Source of the DNA: Betaproteobacteria bacterium
Lineage (GTDB): Bacteria > Pseudomonadota > Gammaproteobacteria > Burkholderiales > SG8-41
DNA: 40,293 bases
Direction: 5' to 3'
Assembly: GCA_021730905.1 (NCBI GenBank)
Contig: JAKFYK010000104.1
Location: forward strand, 1 to 40,293
The stretch's first letter is position 1. Each line of letters starts with the position of its first letter. Of the stretch, positions 25,082 through 31,750 are shown piece by piece. The notes under the pieces are model-generated. The model ran no database searches. It had not been told where the DNA came from and saw nothing but the letters and a program-made list of their open reading frames with translations. Made by a program: the position numbers and the translations under genes.

Positions 25082-25813
25082 ATGGATCGTGGCATCTGGA
25101 TGACGTGGTACAACCTGCCGCAGCAGGGGCGTGAAGATTACCTGAAATGGCTGCATGGCCATTACCTGCCGCACATGCTGAAGCAGCCGGGCTATCTGTG
25201 GGGCGCGCATTACGCGTCGGAAAGCAACGTCAAGATGACCGGCGCGCCCAACCGCTTGGGCCATGTCACCGACCCCTCCATTCCCACCGGCGATCGTTAC
25301 ATATTGCTGTTCGGTGCGAAGGACGCGCATGTGTTCGCGAATCCGACGCCGGCGCAAATGCGTGCAAAACTATCCGACGCCGACAAAAAAATGCTTGCCA
25401 TGCGCGTTGGCGAGCGTTCCAACATTGCCACCGAAGAAGCGCGCATTCACGGTCCCGCTGCAAAATCGCCGCCCGAATTGGAGCCCGCGCCGGGCATACA
25501 GCTCGGCAGCTTTAACGCCGGCCCCGGTCAGGACGAGGACGAACTTGCAGCGTGGTACGCGCAGTGGCGCATGCCTTCGATGGAAAAGCTGCCCGGATGC
25601 GTGCGCGTGCGCAAATACGCCTCGGTGTCGGGCTGGGCCAAGCATATGATTCTCTACGAATTCACCTCGACCCGCGCGCGCGACGGCAGTTTTGTCGAGC
25701 ACGAAAAGGCAAACCCGAAGATGGAGCAGTGGACCGACGACGTGGTGCGCAAGCTGGTGCATGCGCCGGGATCGCCCAATCTGGCGGCACGGATTTGGCC
25801 GCCGGTTGGTTGA
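25082..25813 (+). CDS. Dimeric alpha/beta-barrel (EthD/Dabb-like) protein, duplicated
   Basis: A 243-residue cytoplasmic protein. I read it as two ferredoxin-like barrel halves. The first half has WMTWYNLPQQGREDYLKWLH then GHYLPHMLKQPGYLWGAHYA. The second has DEDELAAWYAQWRMPSMEKL then PGCVRVRKYASVSGWAKHMI and LYEFTS. The pattern 'walk-in helix, PG-hydrophobic strand, YA' is typical of EthD/Dabb proteins that act as small monooxygenases, isomerases or stabilisers in aromatic catabolism. The upstream GGGAGCAAAC provides a ribosome site. The pairing with the CMD-like gene supports a shared pathway. No specific function can be given. Confidence 0.65.
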   Translation: MDRGIWMTWYNLPQQGREDYLKWLHGHYLPHMLKQPGYLWGAHYASESNVKMTGAPNRLGHVTDPSIPTGDRYILLFGAKDAHVFANPTPAQMRAKLSDADKKMLAMRVGERSNIATEEARIHGPAAKSPPELEPAPGIQLGSFNAGPGQDEDELAAWYAQWRMPSMEKLPGCVRVRKYASVSGWAKHMILYEFTSTRARDGSFVEHEKANPKMEQWTDDVVRKLVHAPGSPNLAARIWPPVG

Positions 25814-25864
25814 TTGCTGTCAGGTCGACATCGACACGAAGGCATGTGTTTTTCGCGCCCCGGA

Positions 25865-26341
25865 TTATTCGTCTTCTTGAGCTGGTACTTGCCTCGCCGG
25901 CAAACACATCTGCGTTTGTGTGACGATGGCCACGCGGCTGCCGTCGCCGCTGTTGGTAACGGTGGTTTGCCACACCGACGTGGTGCGGCCGATATGCAGC
26001 GGAACTGACACGGCGCGCAGCACCGGGCCTTCACCTGCGGCGAAGAAGTTGGTTTTCGATTCCAGCGTGCCGCCGCGATGATTGGGCGGCATGTTGGCGC
26101 GCGCACCCGCTGCGCCGGTGGCGTCGGCCAGCGACATGATGGCGCCGCCGTTCACGCGGCCGTTCCAGTTGCGGTGCATATCCTTGACCGGCATCTCGGC
26201 CACAACTTTCTTTCTCGTTACCGAAACGAGGCGCATACCCAGCGTGGTAGGCATGCCGCCTTTGAATACGCGGTTGTCGGATTTTTGCGGCGCCGGCTTA
26301 ATGGCGGCCCGCTGCGCGCCTGCCGTTGATTTTTTTGCCAT
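25865..26341 (-). CDS. PaaI-type hotdog-fold thioesterase
   Basis: A 158-residue hotdog-fold protein, probably hydrolysing an acyl-CoA. The core helix and strand are GRVNGGAIMSLADATGAAGA followed by GGTLESKTNFFAAG, matching PaaI/YbgC-like thioesterases. The usual HGG at the helix start is NGG here, and the candidate carboxylate is the Asp in SLADATG. A basic 25-residue N-terminal extension (Lys/Ala/Pro-rich) precedes the fold. GGAG lies about twelve bases before the ATG. It is convergent with the dimeric-barrel gene. The acyl-CoA dehydrogenase nearby on the same strand makes an acyl-CoA pathway plausible, but they are not adjacent. Confidence 0.88.
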   Translation of the reverse strand: MAKKSTAGAQRAAIKPAPQKSDNRVFKGGMPTTLGMRLVSVTRKKVVAEMPVKDMHRNWNGRVNGGAIMSLADATGAAGARANMPPNHRGGTLESKTNFFAAGEGPVLRAVSVPLHIGRTTSVWQTTVTNSGDGSRVAIVTQTQMCLPARQVPAQEDE

Positions 26342-26655
26342 CTAAATACTTGCTCCGTTTGTTCATGAAAGTTCAAAACAGTTCACTATGAGGAATCCGC
26401 CTGTAACCGGCGTTCACGATTTATACCGAAGTCACATGGCAGCACAGAGAATTCGCAGGCGATATTGTAAATGGGAATAGGCGTTTCTTGCATGCGGCGC
26501 TCGCGCCGATAGCCAGCGCGATGTCACGCATGTGCAAACGGCAGGCGCCTGCCGCATGCACGATCCGTATTGTGGCGCCTGTTACGGTCGATAGTCCCGG
26601 CGACATCCTCGCGCGCTGGGCGGTGGTGCTGAAGATTCAGGTATGAAAGCAGAGC
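26342..26655. other. Gene-free stretch before an amidohydrolase remnant
   Basis: No convincing gene on either strand. Short open frames have no ribosome site and no recognisable motif. A plus-strand peptide ending DSPGDILARWAVVLKIQV stops at 26644-26646 just before the amidohydrolase remnant and could be more decayed coding sequence, but I cannot assign it. The thioesterase promoter should lie at the left end. Confidence 0.5.
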
Positions 26656-26879
26656 AAACAGATTGTCAACACCGAGAACATCACGCAGATCGTGGATGGA
26701 CAAGTGCACATCTGGGCCGCCAGCACGCCGCAGCGTCCGTGGCCAGCGCGCCACGCGCCTGCCCTGCACCTATCGTCAGGGCGGTGACGCAATTCACCGA
26801 GGAAATTCCGTGGCTGAAGGGCGACGATCTGGAATGGGCGATGGGCAAGGGAATCTGCGAGTGGCTGGGTTGGAAGTAA
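26656..26879 (+). pseudogene. Amidohydrolase remnant: N- and C-terminal ends joined by internal deletion and frameshift
   Basis: Frame one encodes ITQIVDGQVHIWAASTPQRP at about 26680-26739, the N-terminal metal-site strand (D-x-H-x-W pattern) of amidohydrolase-2 family enzymes. Frame two, from about 26787, encodes VTQFTEEIPWLKGDDLEWAM then GKGICEWLGWK and a stop, which is the characteristic C-terminus of the same family. Normal members have roughly 200 or more residues between these ends; here only about 50 bases separate them and the frame changes. There is no start codon with a ribosome site, and a stop lies at 26644-26646. A dead gene with a large internal deletion is the simplest reading. 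Confidence 0.75.
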
Positions 26880-26921
26880 CGTCTGCACATCACTAAGCGC
26901 TCCTAACAAAATGACCGCTCA

Positions 26922-26996
26922 CCCTTCGACGAACTCAGGGCGAACGGTCATTTTGAGCGCCGTTCGTGGTGATGCTGAGTTTGTCGAAGCATCGAG
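26922..26996. repeat. Dispersed palindromic repeat, copy 2
   Basis: Left arm CCCTTCGACGAACTCAGGGC then GAACGG (26922-26947); right arm CCGTTCGTGGTGATGCTGAG then TTTGTCGAAGCA (26960-26991). The arms are in the opposite order to copies 1 and 3. It lies just downstream of the SDR gene and may end its transcript. Confidence 0.85.
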
Positions 26997-27032
26997 CCAT
27001 GGACGGCGGGACAACCTATTTTGTGAGGCGCT

Positions 27033-27794
27033 CTACGACAATGACGCCACCATGCCGCCGTCCACCTGCATCGCCGCGCCGGTGGTAAAGCCGGCAAGAT
27101 CCGAGCAGAGAAACGCCACCATCGCCCCCAGTTCTTCCGGACGGCCGATGCGGCGCATCGGCACCTGCTGCGCGCGCAGCTTGAGGTCGTAGCTTTTCTC
27201 CATGGCTTCGGTGCCCACCGATGCGGGGCACACCGTGTTCACCGTGACGCCAGTGGTGGCGATTTCATTGGCGAGATGGCGCAGATAGCCGGTGAGTCCG
27301 GCGCGAAACACCGTGGATAAACCGTGCTTGGTCATCGGCTGCTTGACGCTGGCCGAAGTAATGCCGACGATGCGTCCCCAGCCGCGCGCCACCAGCAGCG
27401 GCGCGACTTTCCCGGTCACGCGTATCGCGCCGCGCAACTGCGTTTCGTAGGCTTCCTGCCAGCGTTCGTCTTCGGTTTCGTCAAGCACTTCGCGCATCGG
27501 CACCGGCGGGCGACCGGTATTGAGCACCAGTATGTCCGGCCCGCCGAATTCACGTGTTGTTTCGTTGATCAGCCGATCCACGTCGGTGGCGATGCGCATG
27601 TCGCCCGCCACCGGCAGCACGCGCACGCCATGCTGTTGGGCGATGGCATCTGCCTTGGCGCGCAGCGTGCCGGCCGAGCGCGCGAACAGCACCAGGTTGA
27701 CGCCTTCGGTGGCCAGCGCGCGTGCAGCAAATTCACCCAGCCCGCCACTGGACGCGGTGACGATGGCGGTTTTTCCTGTGATACCTAAATTCAT
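27033..27794 (-). CDS. Short-chain dehydrogenase/reductase lacking the catalytic Tyr and Lys
   Basis: A 253-residue SDR. The cofactor motif is TASSGGLG (TGxxxGxG-like), followed by NTGRPP where NNAG normally occurs. The catalytic Ser is in GITSASVKQP, but the Tyr-x3-Lys position reads L-S-T-V-F-R-A-G-L, so Tyr is replaced by Ser and Lys by Arg. C-terminal VNTVCPASVGTEAM and DGGMVASLS are normal. The start at 27794 is chosen over 27833 because it matches the family N-terminus (MNLGITGKTAIVTA). A group of bacterial SDRs shares this altered site; whether it is catalytic is unclear. It is flanked on both sides by palindromic repeats and follows the acyl-CoA dehydrogenase on the same strand. Confidence 0.9.
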   Translation of the reverse strand: MNLGITGKTAIVTASSGGLGEFAARALATEGVNLVLFARSAGTLRAKADAIAQQHGVRVLPVAGDMRIATDVDRLINETTREFGGPDILVLNTGRPPVPMREVLDETEDERWQEAYETQLRGAIRVTGKVAPLLVARGWGRIVGITSASVKQPMTKHGLSTVFRAGLTGYLRHLANEIATTGVTVNTVCPASVGTEAMEKSYDLKLRAQQVPMRRIGRPEELGAMVAFLCSDLAGFTTGAAMQVDGGMVASLS

Positions 27795-27832
27795 GATCCA
27801 TGCCCTTGTTGAGCTACCCAAAATACCCAGCA

Positions 27833-27900
27833 CCGTTCGGGCTGAGCTTGTCGAAGCCCCGGCGCATTACACGGCCCTTCGACAAGCTCAGGGCGAACGG
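27833..27900. repeat. Dispersed palindromic repeat, copy 3
   Basis: The cleanest copy: CCGTTCGGGCTGAGCTTGTC then GAAGCCC, a short spacer, then CCCTTCGACAAGCTCAGGGC then GAACGG. The arms are nearly perfectly complementary. It sits between the SDR start and the acyl-CoA dehydrogenase stop. Confidence 0.9.
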
Positions 27901-27942
27901 ATTTAGTTTGTCACCGATGTTGAATCACGTAACAGTTCAGAT

Positions 27943-29127
27943 TCAAAACGGCAATCCATTCTTCAGCAAATCGCGCGCCACCACCCAGCGATGCACTTCG
28001 CTAGGGCCCTCGACAATGCGATAAATGCGCACCAGGCGCGAAATGTATTCCAGCGGCAGATCTTTCGACATGCCCATGCCGCCGAACAACTGCATGGCGC
28101 GATCGACCACGACGCCCACCATTTCCGACGCCTGCACTTTCACCATCGAGGCGTCGCGCCGCACGTCGTGTTTTTCATCGATGTCCCACGCTAATTTGTA
28201 CATCGCGAGCCGCGTCATCTCGATTTCGCGATAGCTGTCGGCGATCCACCATTGCACCGCCTGGCGGTCGGCGAGTGGCGCGCCGAACGTGTGGCGACTC
28301 TTCGCCTGCTCGATCATCATTTTCAGACAGCGTGAGGCGAGTCCCACGCAGGTTGCGGCAATCTCCAAACGCCGCAGTCCCAGGCGCCGTTGCAGCGGCG
28401 CAAACGCCTGTCCGACTTCGCCCAGCACTTGTTCGTCGGTGGCCTCCACGTTGTCAAAATAGATGTCGTAGGGCTGGTAGTCGCCGATGGTCGGATGCGC
28501 GGTGGGCACGGTGATGCCCGGCTGCTTGGCATCGAGCAAAAATGTGGTCATGCCGCCACGCGTGCCTTTGGCCGGATCGGTCAGCGTGACCACGATCATG
28601 AAATCCGCGTAGCGTGCGTGGGTGATGAATATTTTGTTGCCGTTGAGTATCCATTTTCCATTCCGGCGTTCGGCGCGCATCTTGATGCCGGAGGCGTCGG
28701 CGCCCGCGCCGGGCTCGGTAATTGCGATGCAGGATTGCGTTTCGCCGCGCAGAAAGGGCTTCAGGTATTTGTCGGTCTGCGTGCCCTTGCACGATTCGAG
28801 CAGCATGAACACATCAGGAAAATTTGGCGCGAAACCGAAGGGAAACAGGATGCTGTGTTTCAATTGCTCGACCACCACGCACTTGGCGAGGATGCTGGCA
28901 CCCTGTCCGCCCCATGCCTCAGGCACTTCAAGGCCCACCAGTCCTGCAGCCCTGGCCTTGTCGATGATCTGCTTTTCGATATCCAGCGGCAGCAGCGGAT
29001 TGTCGGTATAGCCGCGCTCGGCCTCGCGGCGTATCACCATTGGCTCGTGCGGTATCAGTTCGCGCGCGGTGAAGCGCGCGGCGCTGTCGCGCATCATGCG
29101 CAATTCTTCTGGCAGTTCAAAGTTCAT
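27943..29127 (-). CDS. Acyl-CoA dehydrogenase
   Basis: A 394-residue flavoenzyme with the full acyl-CoA dehydrogenase layout. The N-terminal helical domain includes GLVGLEVPEAWGGQGAS. The FAD/substrate loop is CIAITEPGAGADASG, followed by GNKIFITHA. The C-terminal part has RHTFGAPLADRQAVQW and YRIVEGPSEVHRWVVARDLL, in which E373 is at the position of the medium-chain-type catalytic glutamate. It is cytosolic and introduces a C2=C3 double bond into an acyl-CoA, passing electrons to ETF. Chain specificity is not predictable. It has a poor ribosome site (ACGG). It diverges from the Ldh-type gene at 29256 and precedes the SDR on its own strand. Confidence 0.96.
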   Translation of the reverse strand: MNFELPEELRMMRDSAARFTARELIPHEPMVIRREAERGYTDNPLLPLDIEKQIIDKARAAGLVGLEVPEAWGGQGASILAKCVVVEQLKHSILFPFGFAPNFPDVFMLLESCKGTQTDKYLKPFLRGETQSCIAITEPGAGADASGIKMRAERRNGKWILNGNKIFITHARYADFMIVVTLTDPAKGTRGGMTTFLLDAKQPGITVPTAHPTIGDYQPYDIYFDNVEATDEQVLGEVGQAFAPLQRRLGLRRLEIAATCVGLASRCLKMMIEQAKSRHTFGAPLADRQAVQWWIADSYREIEMTRLAMYKLAWDIDEKHDVRRDASMVKVQASEMVGVVVDRAMQLFGGMGMSKDLPLEYISRLVRIYRIVEGPSEVHRWVVARDLLKNGLPF

Positions 29128-29255
29128 CCGTTGTCCGGTTGGTTTGGATCGTCGCGTGGTTCTTGTTCCACGTTCCTATCCTTGGTATCGTCAGTCTGCA
29201 CCAGCGTGGATTTTGCCACACTCATTTAAACTCCCCCACCGCATCGAGATTGAAA

Positions 29256-30272
29256 ATGGAAACAATTGCCCCTGACCGTGTTCACCTGAGTGCTGATGAA
29301 GCGCGCGCGCTTGCGGTCGGCTCACTCAAAAAAACTGGCTACGACAACGAACAGGCCGGCGTGATTGGCGATCACGTGATGGATGCCGCGCTGTGCGGCT
29401 ATGAGTATTCAGGCCTGCCCAAGCTGCTCAACGTGTTCGAGCACAAGAACCTGCGCAAACCGCGGCGGCGGTTGAAGGCGGTGCATGAAACGCCGGTGTC
29501 GGCAATGATCGACGGCGGCAACAATTGCGGCATGTATACGCTGATGCGCGCCGCGGAAATGGCGATTGCCAAGGCGCAGCAACACGGCTTCGGCGTGATC
29601 GGGCTCAACAACAGTTGGGTCAGCGGGCGCGGTGCGATTTATGTCGAAACCATCGCGCGCGCGGGACTGATCGGCATTCACACCGTCAGTTCCACGCAGC
29701 ATGTAGCGCCCCCGGGTGCGGCGAAAGCGGCATACGGCACCAATCCGCTTTCGTTCGGTTTCCCCACCGCGGGCGATCCGTTCGTGATCGACCTCGGCAC
29801 GTCCGCATTCATGTCCACCGACATGATGTTTCGCGAGCGGCGCGGCGAACCGCTGCCCGAAGGCGTGGCCATCGACGCGCAGGGCAACCCGACGCGCGAC
29901 GCCAAGGCTGCGCGCGCGGGCGCATTGCTGTCGTTCGGCGGCTACAAGGGTTTCGCACTGGCGATGGCGGCGCAGGCGCTGGGCATATTCGCCGGCGCCG
30001 GCAACGACCAGGAAAAAAACTACGGCTACCTGATGATGGCGATGAAACCCGATCTGCTGATGCCGCTGGCGGATTACCGCAAGCAGCTCAGCGAAACGCT
30101 GGCGCGCATCAAGGCCACGCCGCGCCAGCCGGGTGTGGATGAAATTCGGTTGCCGGGAGAGCGTTCATTAAAGGAACGCGCGAAGCATTTGCGCGAGGGG
30201 ATTGTGATCGACAAATTTATTTACGATGCGTTGGTGGCGGTGCCGGAGGGGAAGTTGGCGGCGTATTCCTGA
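29256..30272 (+). CDS. Ldh/malate-type (PF02615) NAD(P)-dependent oxidoreductase
   Basis: A 338-residue member of the type-2 malate/L-lactate/ureidoglycolate dehydrogenase family. The frame opens at 29139, but the ATG at 29256 gives the family N-terminus (HLSADEARALAVGSLKKTGY) and the usual length. Landmarks: HVMDAALCGYEYSGLPKLLN (usually DLRGHxSHG), YGTNPLSFGFP, FVIDLGTSAF and the FGGYKGFALAMAAQAL helix. In this family a catalytic His normally lies in an NSNHFG motif; here the segment is LNNSWVSGRGAIY with no His. Substrate or even activity may therefore differ from classical members. It is convergent with the Tat-exported amidohydrolase-like gene, 30 bp away. Confidence 0.88.
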   Translation: METIAPDRVHLSADEARALAVGSLKKTGYDNEQAGVIGDHVMDAALCGYEYSGLPKLLNVFEHKNLRKPRRRLKAVHETPVSAMIDGGNNCGMYTLMRAAEMAIAKAQQHGFGVIGLNNSWVSGRGAIYVETIARAGLIGIHTVSSTQHVAPPGAAKAAYGTNPLSFGFPTAGDPFVIDLGTSAFMSTDMMFRERRGEPLPEGVAIDAQGNPTRDAKAARAGALLSFGGYKGFALAMAAQALGIFAGAGNDQEKNYGYLMMAMKPDLLMPLADYRKQLSETLARIKATPRQPGVDEIRLPGERSLKERAKHLREGIVIDKFIYDALVAVPEGKLAAYS

Positions 30273-30302
30273 GGCAGTACGGTGCGCACAGCAAGCCTGC
30301 TC

Positions 30303-31379
30303 TTAGAGCTTTCCTGCATTGCGCCAGACATCGTAAGGCTCGCCTGTGATCAGGCGCCAGGCATTCTGATACGCAACCAGTTGACGGCACTGTGGCGTGA
30401 GCCGATCGAGGATTAGCATGCGCAATCGCTCGATTTGGCTGGTAAAGTTCTGCCAGCGACTGGCGTCGATATCGGAAGCAGCCAGAAAGCGCTCTGGATA
30501 GGTTTCAAGAAGATCGCGCCAATTGTTGCGAAGATAGCCACCCCAAGGCGGTATACGAGTCTCTGCGTAGATCATTTGATCGCGCTGCCGAGAGCCTGGA
30601 TGCTGGTGTGTCGGCCCTGCCAGTCCGAGATCAAAATGCAGGTTCGGAAAACGTTTAATCAGACCCGCCACGTAATCGGATCCATAACGAGTATTGCGTT
30701 CCGCGTAACGGACTTGCCCCAAGTGACACCATATGACTTTCGCCAGCGGGAAGCGTGCTAGCAAAGTCTCGAAGCCAGGCAAGAGAGCGTCTTCAATTTC
30801 GTAATGCAATTGCAAAGCGATGCCGGTTTTTTCTGCGATGGCAAATATCGCAAGTAGTCCCGGGTCAACAAGAGGAATGGTGATGTCGCGATCCAGCCGA
30901 CCAGCCAAGACCTGCTGATGTGATGGGTAGTGCCGAATTTCGAATTCACCCATCAGAAAGTACTTCCCGCTTGCAAGGTCCTGCCGGGTGGTTTCGGCAA
31001 ACTGCTCGGTATTGTGATACCAATGTGGAGACGATCCATCTGCAGTTGTCGGGATGAAATGCTCGGGATATCGTTCGTACAAATTGTACGAGGCATGGCT
31101 ACCCAGGCCGGCGAACGGAGCGAAGCAGATTTGCGCGACGCCCAGCCTATCCATTGATTCGCGCATGGAGTCGAGGTTGATGGCTGAGTTGTAAGTGGCT
31201 TCAGTGTCGATGATCGGCAGAATATAGCGCTCGCGAAAGGCGTTGATGCGCTTGCGCCATCCTTCTACTGCATTGCGCCGAAAGGTCTCGATCTCAGGCG
31301 ACTGGGCACCCGCTCCCGTGGTCAAAAATGGCAGGACCGTCAGACTCTGCAGCAGTTTTCGACGAGTTTTTGATTCCAT
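30303..31379 (-). CDS. Tat-exported amidohydrolase-like protein with an altered metal site
   Basis: A 358-residue protein with a twin-arginine signal (T-R6-R7-K-L-L-Q then a hydrophobic stretch, cleavage near AGAQS), so it should be exported folded. The barrel resembles the gene at 21744: LMGEFEIRHY, ALQLHYEIEDALLPGFETLL, KVIWCHLGQVRYAE and LAASDIDASRW. The first strand reads IIDTEATYNS, so the H-x-H metal ligands are E60 and T62. The other His and Asp positions are kept. It may bind one metal, use different ligands, or be non-catalytic. Codon use is less GC-rich than its neighbours, hinting at later acquisition. Not in an operon. Confidence 0.8.
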   Translation of the reverse strand: MESKTRRKLLQSLTVLPFLTTGAGAQSPEIETFRRNAVEGWRKRINAFRERYILPIIDTEATYNSAINLDSMRESMDRLGVAQICFAPFAGLGSHASYNLYERYPEHFIPTTADGSSPHWYHNTEQFAETTRQDLASGKYFLMGEFEIRHYPSHQQVLAGRLDRDITIPLVDPGLLAIFAIAEKTGIALQLHYEIEDALLPGFETLLARFPLAKVIWCHLGQVRYAERNTRYGSDYVAGLIKRFPNLHFDLGLAGPTHQHPGSRQRDQMIYAETRIPPWGGYLRNNWRDLLETYPERFLAASDIDASRWQNFTSQIERLRMLILDRLTPQCRQLVAYQNAWRLITGEPYDVWRNAGKL

Positions 31380-31443
31380 ACTGAGATACCGTTGGCGGGG
31401 GCGAATGTAGGGCGCAATCCTATCGCCCCGCAGGGTAGTGGAG

Positions 31444-31475
31444 GTAGCCCGGATGAAGCGTAGCGTAATCCGGGA
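31444..31475. repeat. REP-like palindrome (GTAGCCCGGAT type)
   Basis: GTAGCCCGGATGAAGCGTAG then CGTAATCCGGGA. CCCGGAT and ATCCGGG are exact inverted copies around a GAAGCGTAGCGTA centre. Near-identical elements are scattered through many beta- and gammaproteobacterial genomes between genes. A single copy is seen here, with a partial CCCCGGAT trace at 31483-31490. Confidence 0.75.
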
Positions 31476-31649
31476 ATCACAGCCCCGGATTTCATTTCAT
31501 TCCATTCAGGCCACGAACGTCAAACTCGGCGCAGTCAATCGGCACACATACGCCCGACGTCCCAAATGAATGGCATGCCAGCCACGCGGTATTTCCGGTA
31601 AAGTATGCTTCACATCAAAAATAAAAATGCGCGCCGGACGAATCCAATG

Positions 31650-31680
31650 TAAGTATTTGTTTTTAAACAGTATTTTTAAC
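31650..31680 (+). repeat. AT-rich dispersed element, copy E
   Basis: Reads TAAGTATTTGTTTTTAAA then CAGTATTTTTAAC, an exact match to the core. It lies about 70 bp upstream of the CocE-type hydrolase start, which has its own Shine-Dalgarno sequence. Confidence 0.75.
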
Positions 31681-31750
31681 TGTAATTCCACATTGTCAGC
31701 ATTGTTGTTTCAATGATGCTGATGCCTTTACCTGCCACGGGAGATCACGC

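Larger units (their letters stand above)
31380..31750. other. 371-bp intergenic region with two repeat types
   Basis: Divergent gap holding the promoters of the Tat-exported protein and the CocE-type hydrolase. I see a REP-like palindrome at 31444-31475 and an AT-rich element at 31650-31680. The 61-codon minus-strand open frame at 31506-31691 has no ribosome site or recognisable motif, so I do not call it a gene. Confidence 0.6.

Noticed and set aside
26341..26375. A possible seventh copy of the AT-rich element before the thioesterase gene
   Set aside because: Only about ten bases (AAGTATTTAG on the minus strand) match and the T-run is missing.
26913..27900. Insertion sequence bounded by the two palindromic repeats
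   Set aside because: The enclosed gene is an SDR, not a transposase, and no target duplication is visible.
31506..31691. A 61-codon minus-strand open frame in an intergenic region
   Set aside because: No ribosome site, overlaps the AT-rich element, and no recognisable motif.
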